Positions 1-7,750 are shown, counted from the first letter of the stretch. The stretch is DNA of 64,000 nt from Streptoalloteichus tenebrarius (GCF_024171885.1 NZ_JAMTCP010000018.1:1-64000), one strand, 5' to 3'. Notes: a model not told the origin generated them from the sequence alone. Numbers and translations: made by a program.

Positions 1-199
1 CGACAGGCCGCCACGTCTTGTTCGTTCAGCCCCTTGGCGTTCCTCGTGCGCCGCGGGCTGCCCAGTAGCGGGCGAGGCGCGGGGATGAGGCCCCGTTGGT
101 GGAGCGGGGCTTCGGCGGCGGGATCGGGTCCCCTCCCATCCCTTGGCCCGGTCCCGCTGCCACCAGACCCGAAACTCCAGCGCACATCGGAGGATCTGA

Positions 200-241
200 A
201 TGCGCAGCACCGCTGTTCCGGCTCGCGAGGTGACGCGGTGA
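200..241 (+). CDS. possible 13-residue leader ORF overlapping the next start
   Basis: An ATG at 200 opens a 13-codon frame (MRSTAVPAREVTR) whose TGA overlaps the GTG of the next gene as GTGA. An AGGA-type ribosome-binding sequence lies about 7 bases upstream. The stop-start overlap is the arrangement used for translational coupling, and the same arrangement occurs at 3025-3111. It could be a true leader peptide or chance; only position supports it. Confidence 0.3.
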   Translation: MRSTAVPAREVTR

Positions 242-606
242 ACGCCACCGACCAGGCCGCCGTCGACGCCTTCCCCGAACTCGCCCACCTCATCACCCTG
301 CGCAACGGCGGGTGGCGGTTCCTCCCGCCCCTGACCCGGGATGGTCGGCCAGTGGAGGTCGACGGGTTCCGGGAGTGGCCGGGCGGGTGGCGCGACGTGA
401 TCGGGGTCCGCTCACCCACTGACGTCACCGGCCTGCGGATGACGGATGAGGACCCACCGGGGATCGTCTGGGAACACGACGGCCACCTGGGTGAAGTCGT
501 GGCCACCCTGCTCACCCTGCCCCCGCCCGGGGATCGGTTGGCTCCCCGGCTGGTCGTGGCGACCGGCCCCACCCTGTGGTCACCGATTTCTCCAATCGGC
601 CTGTGA
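238..606 (+). CDS. hypothetical protein, 122 aa
   Basis: No function is recognised. The GTG start at 238 is chosen because GAGG lies 7 bases upstream (227-230). The protein is acidic and soluble, with no membrane segment or signal peptide. It has a central GGWRFLPP stretch and a segment VRSPTDVTGLRMTDEDPPGI around residues 58-77. From memory, short proteins of this kind sit near Scr1-type XRE regulators in actinomycetes, and one lies at 3108 here. A remnant of the same gene lies at 1752-1829, so this gene was part of the unit duplicated with the PP2C gene downstream. A role in the same regulatory module is inference from position only. Confidence 0.6.
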   Translation: MNATDQAAVDAFPELAHLITLRNGGWRFLPPLTRDGRPVEVDGFREWPGGWRDVIGVRSPTDVTGLRMTDEDPPGIVWEHDGHLGEVVATLLTLPPPGDRLAPRLVVATGPTLWSPISPIGL

Positions 607-719
607 TCCGCGTGCGCGGAGAGAGAGGAGGCGCCTCACGACACTGCGTCTGGCCACCACCGCGAGACCGCGAGCCGCACAGCACACCATGTGGTGGCCA
701 TGGTCGTCGCATTCTCGCC

Positions 720-1042
720 CCACGAGAGGACGACGACTTCCTTCATACCGCGCTGTTACCCGCCGGGTCCGGGCCTGGCGGGTAACAGTGCGTTTCCCAT
801 TTTTGGCCATTCTTCACCACCCGGATGACGGATTGTTCGTTCCGGTGCGGCGCGACATTCTCATCTCACTTACCGAGTCCGGTAGAAAGCGTGACCATGA
901 CCGACAATCCTGCCCCCGTCCTCGGTGCCGCCAGCGAGAAGGGGCCGAAGCGCCCGCTCAACGCGGACGCCTACGCGCACCACGTTCACAACGGTCGACT
1001 CGCCGTCGCCGTCGTCGACGGAACCGGTTCCACACCGGAGGT
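720..1042 (+). repeat. duplication unit, conserved segment copy A
   Basis: About 320 bp covering the leader and the first ~48 codons of the PP2C gene at 897 is nearly identical to 1829-2153, offset 1,111 bp. Similarity drops sharply at both ends: upstream, copy B has lost about 250 bp; downstream, the two PP2C genes diverge abruptly after the VVDGTGSTPEV codons. Confidence 0.9.
753..788. promoter_or_regulatory. 12-bp inverted repeat in the PP2C leader, copy A
   Basis: CTGTTACCCGCC (753-764) and its exact reverse complement (777-788) enclose 12 bases. The outer bases allow further pairing, and a run of T follows about 12 bases later. It is duplicated at 1864-1899. It could be a terminator for upstream transcription, an attenuator or a dimeric operator; the strict conservation with the downstream gene start favours regulation. 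Confidence 0.6.
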
Positions 1043-1610
1043 CGCGGAGTTCGCCCAACTCGCGGCCCAGGTGGCCGTTCGGGTCGCCGCGCGCCGCACC
1101 CCAGTGCGGGGCGTGATGGCCGCCGCCGAGCTGTGTGAGGACCCGACGGTGGAGTACCCGGACCCGAGCGGAACCATCGTCGTCGCCACCATGCTCCCCA
1201 ACGGCGAGTCCCTCGTCGCGTGGGCGGGAGACGCGGCCGCCTACGGCTACAACCCGGAGGCCCGGGAAGTCACGCGGCTGACGACGCCACATACGCAGGG
1301 GCAGATGCTTCGCGAGGAGGGGTTTTCCGACGAGGAGGCCCGGAAGTACGACAACGTCATCACCAACAGCCTGACTCGTGCCACGTATCACGGCGTGGAA
1401 AGCTTCGTGACCAATCGCCCCCTCCTCATTCTCGCGTCCGATGGACTTCACCGGGTCACCGACGACGAGTTGACCGCGATCGTGCGGGAGCACTCCGGTG
1501 ACCTGGAAACCTGCGCGCAACAGCTCGTGAAGGCCGGGCGGGAGCACAGCAACGACGACATCACCGTACTGGTGGTGCCACACCCGAATCCCCACACCGA
1601 GGGGAGGTGA
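897..1610 (+). CDS. PP2C-type (PPM) serine/threonine phosphatase, copy A
   Basis: A soluble 237-aa metal-dependent protein phosphatase of minimal length (catalytic domain only). Family motifs are in order: NADAY (about 22-26), VVDGTGS in the place of the VADGMGG metal motif (about 39-45), AWAGDAAAY (the GDSRAY motif), LASDGL (about 179-184) and SNDDITVLVV (the DNxT motif). Two metal-binding Asp positions (VVDG, SDG) are kept. The ATG at 897 is preferred over a GTG six bases upstream because AGAAAG lies at a suitable distance. The gene is followed after 4 bp by a 25-codon ORF and a hairpin. The target is unknown; regulators with PP2C domains often act on anti-sigma or kinase partners, none of which is present. 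Confidence 0.85.
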   Translation: MTDNPAPVLGAASEKGPKRPLNADAYAHHVHNGRLAVAVVDGTGSTPEVAEFAQLAAQVAVRVAARRTPVRGVMAAAELCEDPTVEYPDPSGTIVVATMLPNGESLVAWAGDAAAYGYNPEAREVTRLTTPHTQGQMLREEGFSDEEARKYDNVITNSLTRATYHGVESFVTNRPLLILASDGLHRVTDDELTAIVREHSGDLETCAQQLVKAGREHSNDDITVLVVPHPNPHTEGR

Positions 1611-1614
1611 CCAG

Positions 1615-1692
1615 ATGATCCGCCACGGAAACGACGGCGACTACGAGGGCGACAACGAGAAGACGCAGCCGCTCAAGCCGATCAAGAAGTGA
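1615..1692 (+). CDS. 25-residue peptide, partner of PP2C copy A
   Basis: A 25-codon ORF starts 4 bases after the PP2C stop with an excellent ribosome-binding site (GGGGAGG, 1600-1606) and ends just before a hairpin. The peptide begins MIRHGNDGDYEGDNEK and ends PIKK, very charged and without a hydrophobic segment. A relative follows the second PP2C gene (2715-2801), sharing the D(Y/F)xGDN core, a Pro-containing tail and a KK end. Two copies conserved in position, core and ribosome-binding site make it likely that it is translated. Function unknown. Confidence 0.7.
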   Translation: MIRHGNDGDYEGDNEKTQPLKPIKK

Positions 1693-1704
1693 TGGGTAGC
1701 GAGC

Positions 1705-1740
1705 AAGAGGCTTCGTTGCCTTCCGGTGCCGGGGCCTCTT
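1705..1740 (+). terminator. hairpin after PP2C/peptide unit A
   Basis: AAGAGGC (1705-1711) pairs with GCCTCTT (1734-1740), with further G-U-tolerant pairing inside. The same hairpin in perfect form ends unit B at 2816-2847. A factor-independent terminator without a strong U tract is likely. Confidence 0.6.
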
Positions 1741-1751
1741 ACACCAGTCAC

Positions 1752-1829
1752 GACGTGATCGGGGTCCGGTCACTCACCCACGACACCGGCTTGCGCATGA
1801 CCGACGAGGACCCGCCGGGGATCGTCTGC
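1752..1829 (+). pseudogene. remnant of the gene at 238-606
   Basis: The 26 codons here read DVIGVRSLTHDTGLRM and then TDEDPPGIV, matching residues ~52-80 of the protein at 238-606. No start, ribosome-binding site or C-terminal half is present. The fragment stops at the point where about 250 bp are missing relative to unit A, so it marks the left end of duplication unit B. Confidence 0.8.
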
Positions 1830-2153
1830 CACGAGAGGGTGGCGGCTGTTCCTTCATACCGCGCTGTTACCCGCCGGGTCCGGGCCTGGCGGGTAACAGT
1901 GCGTTTCCCATTTTTGGCCATTCTTCACTACCCGGATGACGGATTGTTCGTCCCCGTGCGGCGCGACATTCTCATCTCACTCACCAAGTCCGGTAGAAAG
2001 CGTGACCATGGCTGACAATCCTGCCCCCGTCATTGGCGCTGCCAGCGAGAAGGGGCCGAAGCGCCCGCTCAACGCGGACGCCTACGCGCACCACGTCCAC
2101 AACGGTCGACTCGCCGTCGCCGTCGTCGACGGAACCGGTTCCACGCCAGAGGT
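1829..2153 (+). repeat. duplication unit, conserved segment copy B
   Basis: Near-identical to 720-1042. It joins the gene remnant at CGTCTG to CCACGAGAGG, which dates a ~250-bp deletion after the duplication. Confidence 0.9.
1864..1899. promoter_or_regulatory. 12-bp inverted repeat in the PP2C leader, copy B
   Basis: The same perfect 12-bp arms as at 753-788 (1864-1875 and 1888-1899), 109 bases upstream of the second PP2C start. Confidence 0.6.
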
Positions 2154-2712
2154 GGCGCGACTTGCGCGCATGGCCGCCGACTTCAGCGCGACCACTGCCG
2201 CGATGACCGCTCCTGCCCGCGCCATCATGGACGCATCCCGGCTGACGGGCGAGCCGCCCACCCTCGACCCCTCCACTCCCACCGGCAGCGTCGTTGTCGC
2301 CGCAGCATGGCCGGATATCTGGTACGTCGCATGGGCTGGCGACGCAGCGGCCTACGGATGGAACGACGATGAGGACGGCGTGTGGCGGCTGACCACCCCC
2401 CACACGCACGGGCAACTCCTGCGTGATCAGGGGGAGCCGGAGGAGACGGCACGCCGACACGACCACCAGCCCTACAACAGCCTCGCCGCAGCGCCGTTCG
2501 TGGGAGTGTCGGCAGTGTCGACTGAGGCGAAATGGATCGTCCTGGCGTCTGATGGTCTTCGGCTCGAAGAATCCGCCATCGAGGCGTTTCTCAAGGAGAA
2601 CGTGGACAATGCGCGGCTTGCGGCCGAGCTCCTGGTGAAGGCGGGGCGCGAGAAAAGCAACGATGACACCACTGCTGTCGTGGTTCAGCATCCGACCGCG
2701 GGAAGGAGGTGA
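2008..2712 (+). CDS. PP2C-type (PPM) serine/threonine phosphatase, copy B
   Basis: A 234-aa paralogue of the protein at 897. Residues 1-48 are almost identical (NADAY, VVDGTGS), but the rest is clearly diverged while keeping the motifs AWAGDAAAYG, LASDGL and SNDDTTAVVV. The catalytic metal Asp residues are kept, so it is probably active. The leader with the inverted repeat is also duplicated, so the two genes may share control but differ in substrate recognition. The change from near-identity to divergence inside the reading frame suggests gene conversion or domain replacement. A 28-codon peptide ORF follows 2 bases after the stop. Confidence 0.85.
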   Translation: MADNPAPVIGAASEKGPKRPLNADAYAHHVHNGRLAVAVVDGTGSTPEVARLARMAADFSATTAAMTAPARAIMDASRLTGEPPTLDPSTPTGSVVVAAAWPDIWYVAWAGDAAAYGWNDDEDGVWRLTTPHTHGQLLRDQGEPEETARRHDHQPYNSLAAAPFVGVSAVSTEAKWIVLASDGLRLEESAIEAFLKENVDNARLAAELLVKAGREKSNDDTTAVVVQHPTAGRR

Positions 2713-2714
2713 CC

Positions 2715-2801
2715 ATGTCCGGCAACAGCGACGACTTCAAGGGCGACAACAACCCCACGGAGCAGATCCCGAAGGTGCCCCCGCCCCCAGGCAAGAAGTG
2801 A
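2715..2801 (+). CDS. 28-residue peptide, partner of PP2C copy B
   Basis: A 28-codon ORF preceded by GGAAGGAGG, one of the strongest ribosome-binding sites in the window. The peptide begins MSGNSDDFKGDNNPTEQ and ends PPPPGKK. It shares the D(F/Y)xGDN core, position, strong ribosome-binding site, downstream hairpin and lysine end with the peptide at 1615. No known family recognised. Confidence 0.7.
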   Translation: MSGNSDDFKGDNNPTEQIPKVPPPPGKK

Positions 2802-2815
2802 TGGGTAGGGAGCAG

Positions 2816-2847
2816 GAGGCCCCGGTGCCTTCCGGTGCCGGGGCCTC
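2816..2847 (+). terminator. hairpin after PP2C/peptide unit B
   Basis: Perfect 10-bp arms, GAGGCCCCGG (2816-2825) and its complement (2838-2847), around a 12-base loop. Confidence 0.65.
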
Positions 2848-2959
2848 TTACGCCAGTCACGACCTGCCCGCGTGGCGGCACGCCGTCCATGTCGCCGCCA
2901 TCGCAGGGCGTCGGTGCCCCGAGGGGCCGTCCGTCCCTCCTCCGTCCACAGAGAGGGAT

Positions 2960-2995
2960 TCCACAGTGGACATTCCGCGAACTCTCCACAGTGGA
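2960..2995. promoter_or_regulatory. two TCCACAGTGGA palindromes upstream of the XRE gene
   Basis: The 11-bp palindrome TCCACAGTGGA occurs at 2960-2970 and 2985-2995, 25 bp centre to centre, with degenerate relatives at 2944 and 2998. The spacing and the position 30-65 bases upstream of the 28-codon ORF would suit a dimeric operator for the XRE protein. The same palindrome also occurs inside adnA and adnB, so it may instead be a genome-wide repeat. Confidence 0.45.
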
Positions 2996-3024
2996 CGCAC
3001 AGTAGACATGTCAGGAGGTGGCCC

Positions 3025-3111
3025 ATGGGCGGGCGCAGGGTGTTGGCGCTGCCGATGCTCGAACCTCAGCCCCTGAGGATCGAGGTCCTGAAGGACCGGG
3101 AGGAGCGGTGA
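3025..3111 (+). CDS. 28-residue ORF coupled to the XRE regulator
   Basis: The ATG at 3025 has AGGAGG at 3013-3018. The 28-residue product begins MGGRRVLALPMLEPQPLR and is basic. Its TGA overlaps the GTG of the XRE gene (GTGA), so the regulator is probably translated by coupling. It may be a leader peptide whose translation sets regulator dosage, or a small partner. No similarity to the DUF397 proteins usually paired with this regulator class was seen. Confidence 0.5.
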   Translation: MGGRRVLALPMLEPQPLRIEVLKDREER

Positions 3112-3998
3112 CGGGTGCCGCAAGGGACCACGCCGCGACCGTGCGGGCGCGCTGGCTGGGCGCGGAACTGCGCCGGTTGCGCGAGGCGGCGGGGTACGGC
3201 TCGCAGGTGGAGGTCGCGAGCCTGGTGGGGATGTCACTGGCCAAGCTCAGCCGGCTGGAGGGCGGCAAACGCCGGATCAAGGTGGAGGACGCCGCCGCGT
3301 TGCTCGCGCTGTACCGGGTGACCGGCCCGGCAAGGGAGAACCTGCTGCGGCTGTGCCGGGAGGGGGCCGAACGGGGGTGGTGGCTCCGCGCGTCCGCCCA
3401 CGAGGAGCGGGTGGCCGTCCACACCCGGTTCGAGAGCTGGGCGACCGCGATCACCGAATACCAGCCGCTGGCCATTCCGGTTCTCCTCCAGACACCGGAG
3501 TACCTGCGGGCGACCCTGGAGTCGAGTGGCCTCGCGCCGAGCGAGGTCGAACGCGGGATCAGGCTCGGAGTGGCGCGTCGCGGCAGCCTGAACCGCGATT
3601 TTCCACCTCGCTACACCGCGCTTGTCGGAGAAACCGCGTTGCGGTGCGCCGCCGCCGCGCGCGAGGTCGTGGCTGACCAGTTCCTCCACCTGACGCTCAT
3701 GGCGCACCGCCCGTGCGTCACGCTCAGGGTCGTGCCCAACAGCGCGGCTCAGGCCGCCTGTGGAGGCGCTTTCGCGCTCATGGACTTCGCTGCCGCGCCG
3801 GCGCTGGTGGCGTTGGAGTCCGCCACGAGCTTCCTCTATCTGGAAGAGTCGCACGAGGTGCGGACCTATCGCGGTCTGGCGCGGTCCCTGCTCCGTCACG
3901 CGCTTTCCCACGACGATTCCGTTCGTTTCGTCGCTGAACTCGCCGACGGCGTGGACCACGTGAAGACGACCCCACGTGCATCGATCACCACCCCGTGA
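3108..3998 (+). CDS. XRE-family regulator with DUF5753 (Scr1 type)
   Basis: A 296-aa cytoplasmic DNA-binding protein. An XRE helix-turn-helix covers about residues 12-70 (LGAELRRLREAAGYGSQ, then MSLAKLSRLEGGKR). The remaining ~200 residues match the DUF5753 domain of Scr1-like actinomycete regulators, including a WATAITEYQPLAIPVLLQT segment and TLRVVPNSA. Start GTG 3108 has GGGAGGAG just upstream and overlaps the stop of a 28-codon ORF. Such regulators are normally linked to a DUF397 gene; none is visible here, and the neighbours are instead the PP2C/peptide units. Regulation of those units is inference. Confidence 0.85.
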   Translation: MTGAARDHAATVRARWLGAELRRLREAAGYGSQVEVASLVGMSLAKLSRLEGGKRRIKVEDAAALLALYRVTGPARENLLRLCREGAERGWWLRASAHEERVAVHTRFESWATAITEYQPLAIPVLLQTPEYLRATLESSGLAPSEVERGIRLGVARRGSLNRDFPPRYTALVGETALRCAAAAREVVADQFLHLTLMAHRPCVTLRVVPNSAAQAACGGAFALMDFAAAPALVALESATSFLYLEESHEVRTYRGLARSLLRHALSHDDSVRFVAELADGVDHVKTTPRASITTP

Positions 3999-4172
3999 AT
4001 CGATACGGACAAAGGGGGGTCCCTCGGCCGGGTGTGCCCGGTCGGGCGTGACCTGCGCCGCACCTGCGCCAGACCCTTCCGTCTGACCGGAGCAGCCTCG
4101 ATACTCGCCGGTAACCCAGCGCCGGGGCGCTCGCCCTCCCCGGCTTGCGACATGACGAAAGGGGAGCGCGCA

Positions 4173-5369
4173 ATGGCCCGGCTCGCCCAGACCGCCGGTC
4201 TCACCGACGTCCAGCAGGAGATCCTCTCGACGGTCCGCGACTTCGTCGAGAAGGAGGTCATCCCGCACGCCCAGGCGCTGGAGCACGACGACGCCTACCC
4301 CACCGACATCGTCGAGGGCATGAAGGAGATGGGGCTGTTCGGCCTCACCATCCCCGAGGAGTACGGCGGCCTCGGCGAGTCGCTGCTGACCTACGCCCTC
4401 GTGGTCGAGGAGATCGCGCGCGGCTGGATGAGCGTCTCCGGCGTGATCAACACGCACTTCATCACCGCGTACATGATCTCCAGGCACGGCACCGAGGAGC
4501 AGCGCCGCCACTTCCTCCCGCGCATGGCCACCGGCGAGGTGCGCGGCGCGTTCTCGATGTCCGAGCCCGACCTGGGCTCCGACGTCGCCGCCATCAAGAC
4601 CCGGGCGCGCCGCGACGGCGACGGCTACGTCATCGACGGCCAGAAGATGTGGCTCACCAACGGCGGCACCTCGAACCTGGTCGCCCTGCTCGTGCGCACC
4701 GACGAGGGCGCGGAGAAGCCGCACGAGAACCTCACGACCTTCCTGGTGGAGAAGCCGGAGGGCTACGGCGAGGTCGCGCCGGGCCTCGTCGTCCCCGGCA
4801 AGATCGCCAAGATGGGTTACAAGGGCGTCGACACCACCGAGCTGGTGCTCGACGGCCACCGGGTCGCGGCGGACCAGATCCTCGGCGGCGTCCCCGGCCG
4901 GGGCTTCCGGCACATGATGGACGGCGTCGAGGTCGGCCGGGTCAACGTCGCCGCCCGCGCCTGCGGCATCGCCATCCGCGCCTTCGAGTTGGCCGTGGCC
5001 TACGCGCAGCAGCGGAAGACCTTCGGCAAGCCGATCGCCGAGCACCAGGCGGTGGCGTTCAAGTTGGCCGAGATGGCCACCAAGGTCGAGGCCGCCCACC
5101 TGATGATGGTGAACGCGGCGCGCCTGAAGGACTCGGGTCAGCGCAACGACGTCGAGGCCGGCATGGCCAAGCTCCTCGCGTCCGAGTACTGCGCCGAGGT
5201 CACGCAGGACGCGTTCCGCATCCACGGCGGCTACGGCTACTCCAAGGAGTACGAGATCGAGCGCCTCATGCGCGAGGCGCCCTTCCTGCTCATCGGCGAG
5301 GGCACCAGCGAGATCCAGAAGATGATCATCAGTCGGGGCCTGCTGCGCGAGTACCGGCAGCGCGGCTGA
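4173..5369 (+). CDS. acyl-CoA dehydrogenase
   Basis: A 398-aa FAD-dependent acyl-CoA dehydrogenase, normal family length, cytoplasmic, introducing the 2,3-double bond of an acyl-CoA. The FAD/substrate loop FSMSEPDLGSDV lies near 128-139, GQKMWLTNGG near 160, and the C-terminal EGTSEIQ (about 375-381) provides the catalytic Glu position of short/branched-chain members. The ATG at 4173 is chosen because AAGGGGAG lies 6-7 bases upstream; an upstream in-frame ATG at 4152 has no such site. It is monocistronic, with a 10-bp-arm hairpin after the stop. The chain length of the substrate cannot be read from the sequence. Confidence 0.9.
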   Translation: MARLAQTAGLTDVQQEILSTVRDFVEKEVIPHAQALEHDDAYPTDIVEGMKEMGLFGLTIPEEYGGLGESLLTYALVVEEIARGWMSVSGVINTHFITAYMISRHGTEEQRRHFLPRMATGEVRGAFSMSEPDLGSDVAAIKTRARRDGDGYVIDGQKMWLTNGGTSNLVALLVRTDEGAEKPHENLTTFLVEKPEGYGEVAPGLVVPGKIAKMGYKGVDTTELVLDGHRVAADQILGGVPGRGFRHMMDGVEVGRVNVAARACGIAIRAFELAVAYAQQRKTFGKPIAEHQAVAFKLAEMATKVEAAHLMMVNAARLKDSGQRNDVEAGMAKLLASEYCAEVTQDAFRIHGGYGYSKEYEIERLMREAPFLLIGEGTSEIQKMIISRGLLREYRQRG

Positions 5370-5381
5370 CCCGCCTGGACC

Positions 5382-5412
5382 GGCGCGGGCGTGGGACCAC
5401 CGCGCCCGCGCC
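5382..5412 (+). terminator. hairpin after the acyl-CoA dehydrogenase
   Basis: GGCGCGGGCG (5382-5391) and its perfect complement (5403-5412) with an 11-base loop, 13 bases after the stop codon. Confidence 0.6.
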
Positions 5413-5617
5413 GTCCCGTTCCCGGGCCCGGTCGCGGCCCCGGGGTCGGCCGCTCGCGCGACGCGCCGCCGCCACGCATGGAGGACACCCCGGAGGGGAA
5501 ACCCTCCACCGCGGACGCGGCGAATCCGACACGCCGGGTCAATGCCGGCGCGTATTGAACCTGCCGCCGGGGGAGATCGTTGGCAGGATGGGGGCGGTTG
5601 TCGCGGAGGTGATGGAA

Positions 5618-6154
5618 GTGTCGAGCCCGTTCTCCGGCCCGGACCGCCCGTCGGGTGGTCCGCCGCGCCTGCCGACGCCGCCCTCGGGGTGGCCGATCGG
5701 CTCCTACTCCCGTTACGAGGAGGCGCAGCGGGCGGTCGACCACCTCGCCGACAACGACTTCCCCGTCGAGGACGTGACCATCGTCGGCGTCGACCTCATG
5801 CTCGTCGAGCGGGTCACCGGCCGGCTGACCTGGGGCCGCGTCCTCGGCACCGGCGCCGCCTCCGGCGCGTGGTTCGGCCTGTTCGTCGGCGTCCTGCTCA
5901 GCCTGTTCACCTCCGGCCCCGGCCCCGCCTTCGGGCCGATCCTGGTCGGCCTGGTGACCGGCGTCGTGTTCGGCATCGTCTTCGCCGCCGCCGGGTACGC
6001 ATCCGCGAGGGGAGTGCGGGACTTCAGCTCGGCCAGCCAGCTCGTCGCCGGCCGCTATGACGTGCTCTGCCAGCCAAGGAACGCCGAGCGCGGCAGGGAC
6101 ATGCTCGCCAGGCTGGCCATGCGCCCGCCGAGCGAGGGCGGCACGACGGGCTGA
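5618..6154 (+). CDS. YflT-like general stress membrane protein
   Basis: A protein of about 178 aa with an N-terminal soluble domain (GSYSRYEEAQRAVDHLAD, then FPVEDVTIVGVDL) resembling the YflT/general stress protein 17M domain. Two glycine-rich membrane segments follow (about residues 72-96 and 103-128) and a short cytoplasmic tail. Start GTG 5618 is preferred because GGAGG ends 8 bases upstream; ATGs at 5588 and 5612 are possible. A stress function comes from the name of the Bacillus family and is not tested in actinomycetes. Confidence 0.75.
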   Translation: MSSPFSGPDRPSGGPPRLPTPPSGWPIGSYSRYEEAQRAVDHLADNDFPVEDVTIVGVDLMLVERVTGRLTWGRVLGTGAASGAWFGLFVGVLLSLFTSGPGPAFGPILVGLVTGVVFGIVFAAAGYASARGVRDFSSASQLVAGRYDVLCQPRNAERGRDMLARLAMRPPSEGGTTG

Positions 6155-6155
6155 T

Positions 6156-6240
6156 CCGGCCTCCGGGACCCGGCCTCCGGGACCAGGCCTCCGGGACCCG
6201 GCCCCCGGGACCCGACCCCCGGAGCCCGGCCCCCGCACCC
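6156..6240. repeat. 14-bp degenerate tandem repeats
   Basis: About six copies of a unit close to GGCCTCCGGGACCC follow the stop of the membrane protein gene. Copies become C-richer to the right. Apart from this array and the lpqY ribosome-binding site, nothing else was seen in the 327-bp gap to lpqY except an AACCGGTT palindrome near 6295. Confidence 0.75.
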
Positions 6241-6481
6241 GGTCGCCGCACCGCGTGACCGCGCGGCGACCAGGCGTCACGTGATCGTTGTCCGAACCGG
6301 TTGCGGGAGCTGATCAAGCGGCCTAGGTTCGGGCCACCGGCGGGTGAGGTGTGCGCGGTCACACGTGGGCGCCCGCCACTGACCACGGCGCACGACGACG
6401 TGCCGGTCGCGACGAGGCGTCGTCCGGGCCGGCACCGTGCTGCCCGACGGCCTCCGCGACCGCTGGTGGAAGGAGGAGGCC

Positions 6482-7750
6482 ATGGGGGGCCCCACGCGTG
6501 GGGGGCGGAGGGCGGCCGCGATGCTGGGGGTCGCCGCGCTCGTCGCGCCAGCCCTGGCGGCCTGCGGGGCCGCGACCGATGACGGGATCGTCATCAACCT
6601 GTACAACGCGCCGGAGCAGAACCTGGGCAAGGTCGTCGAGACCTGCAACCAGCGCGCGGCCGGGCGGTACCGGATCGTCCTCAACACCCTGCCCCGGGGC
6701 GCGGACGGCCAGCGGGAGCAGTTGGTGCGCCGGCTGGCCGCCCACGACTCCGACATGGACGTGCTCGGGCTCGACATCACGTGGACCCCCGAGTTCGCGG
6801 AGGCGGGCTGGATCAGGGAGTGGACCGGCCGGCACAAGGAGGAGGCGGAGCGGGACGTGCTGCCCGGCCCGCTGGCCTCCACGCGGTGGAAGGGCAGGTC
6901 CTACGCCGCCGCCAAGAACAGCAACGTGCAGCTCCTCTGGTACCGCTCCGACCTCGTCGACCAGCCGCCGGCCACCTGGCAGGACATGATCAGCACCGCG
7001 CAGCGGCTGCAACAGCAGGGCAAGCCGGGCACGGTCCTGCTGACCGGCGCGCAGTACGAGGGGCTCTTCGTCAACTACAACAACATCGTGGGCGCCCTCG
7101 ACGGGCACATTCTCTCCGAGGACGGCAGCCGCGCGGTGATGGACGACGCGACCGTCAAGGCGCTGGAGGTGCTCAGGGACTTCGCGCGGTCCGGGGTCAC
7201 CAGCCCGTCGCTGACCAACCAGCGCGAGGACGACGTCCGGCTGGCCTTCCAGAGCGGGAACGCGGCGTTCCAGATCAACTGGCCGTTCGTGCACCCCGCC
7301 ACGAAGGCCGGCAACCCGCAGGTGTTCCAGAACATGAAGTGGGCACCACTGCCGGGAGTCGAGCCGGGGAAGCCGGGCAGGGCCACGATCGGCGGCGCGA
7401 ACTACGGCGTCAGCGCGTACTCGCGGCACCCGGAGGAGGCGTTCGACGCGGTGCTGTGCCTGCGCGACGCGGAGAACCAGAAGTTCCAGGCGGTCAAGGA
7501 CGGCCTGCCGCCGACCCTGGCCTCGGTCTACGACGAGCCGGAGATGGCGGAGGCCTACCCGATGCGCGACGTGATCCGGGAGCAGCTCCGCGACCCCGCG
7601 CTGCGCCCGATGACGCCGGCCTACCAGAACGTGTCCACGGTGATGTCCACCGTGCTCTCCCCGCCCTCGGCGATCGACCCGAAGGCCACCGCCGACCGGC
7701 TGCGTGAGGAACTCCAGGCGGCCATCGAGTCCAAGGGGGTGCTGCCGTGA
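6482..7750 (+). CDS. lpqY: trehalose-type ABC importer, lipoprotein binding subunit LpqY
   Basis: A 422-aa lipoprotein: RR near the N-terminus, hydrophobic stretch, then lipobox LAAC with Cys28. The body is a solute-binding protein. Segments closely resemble mycobacterial LpqY, for example WTPEFAEAGW, VQLLWYRSDLV, a TIGGANYGVS segment and YPMRDVIREQL near the end. LpqY captures trehalose outside the membrane for SugABC; here the same order of genes follows. The ATG at 6482 has AAGGAGGAGG upstream. The stop overlaps the next start by 4 bp. The substrate is inferred from homology. Confidence 0.88.
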   Translation: MGGPTRGGRRAAAMLGVAALVAPALAACGAATDDGIVINLYNAPEQNLGKVVETCNQRAAGRYRIVLNTLPRGADGQREQLVRRLAAHDSDMDVLGLDITWTPEFAEAGWIREWTGRHKEEAERDVLPGPLASTRWKGRSYAAAKNSNVQLLWYRSDLVDQPPATWQDMISTAQRLQQQGKPGTVLLTGAQYEGLFVNYNNIVGALDGHILSEDGSRAVMDDATVKALEVLRDFARSGVTSPSLTNQREDDVRLAFQSGNAAFQINWPFVHPATKAGNPQVFQNMKWAPLPGVEPGKPGRATIGGANYGVSAYSRHPEEAFDAVLCLRDAENQKFQAVKDGLPPTLASVYDEPEMAEAYPMRDVIREQLRDPALRPMTPAYQNVSTVMSTVLSPPSAIDPKATADRLREELQAAIESKGVLP

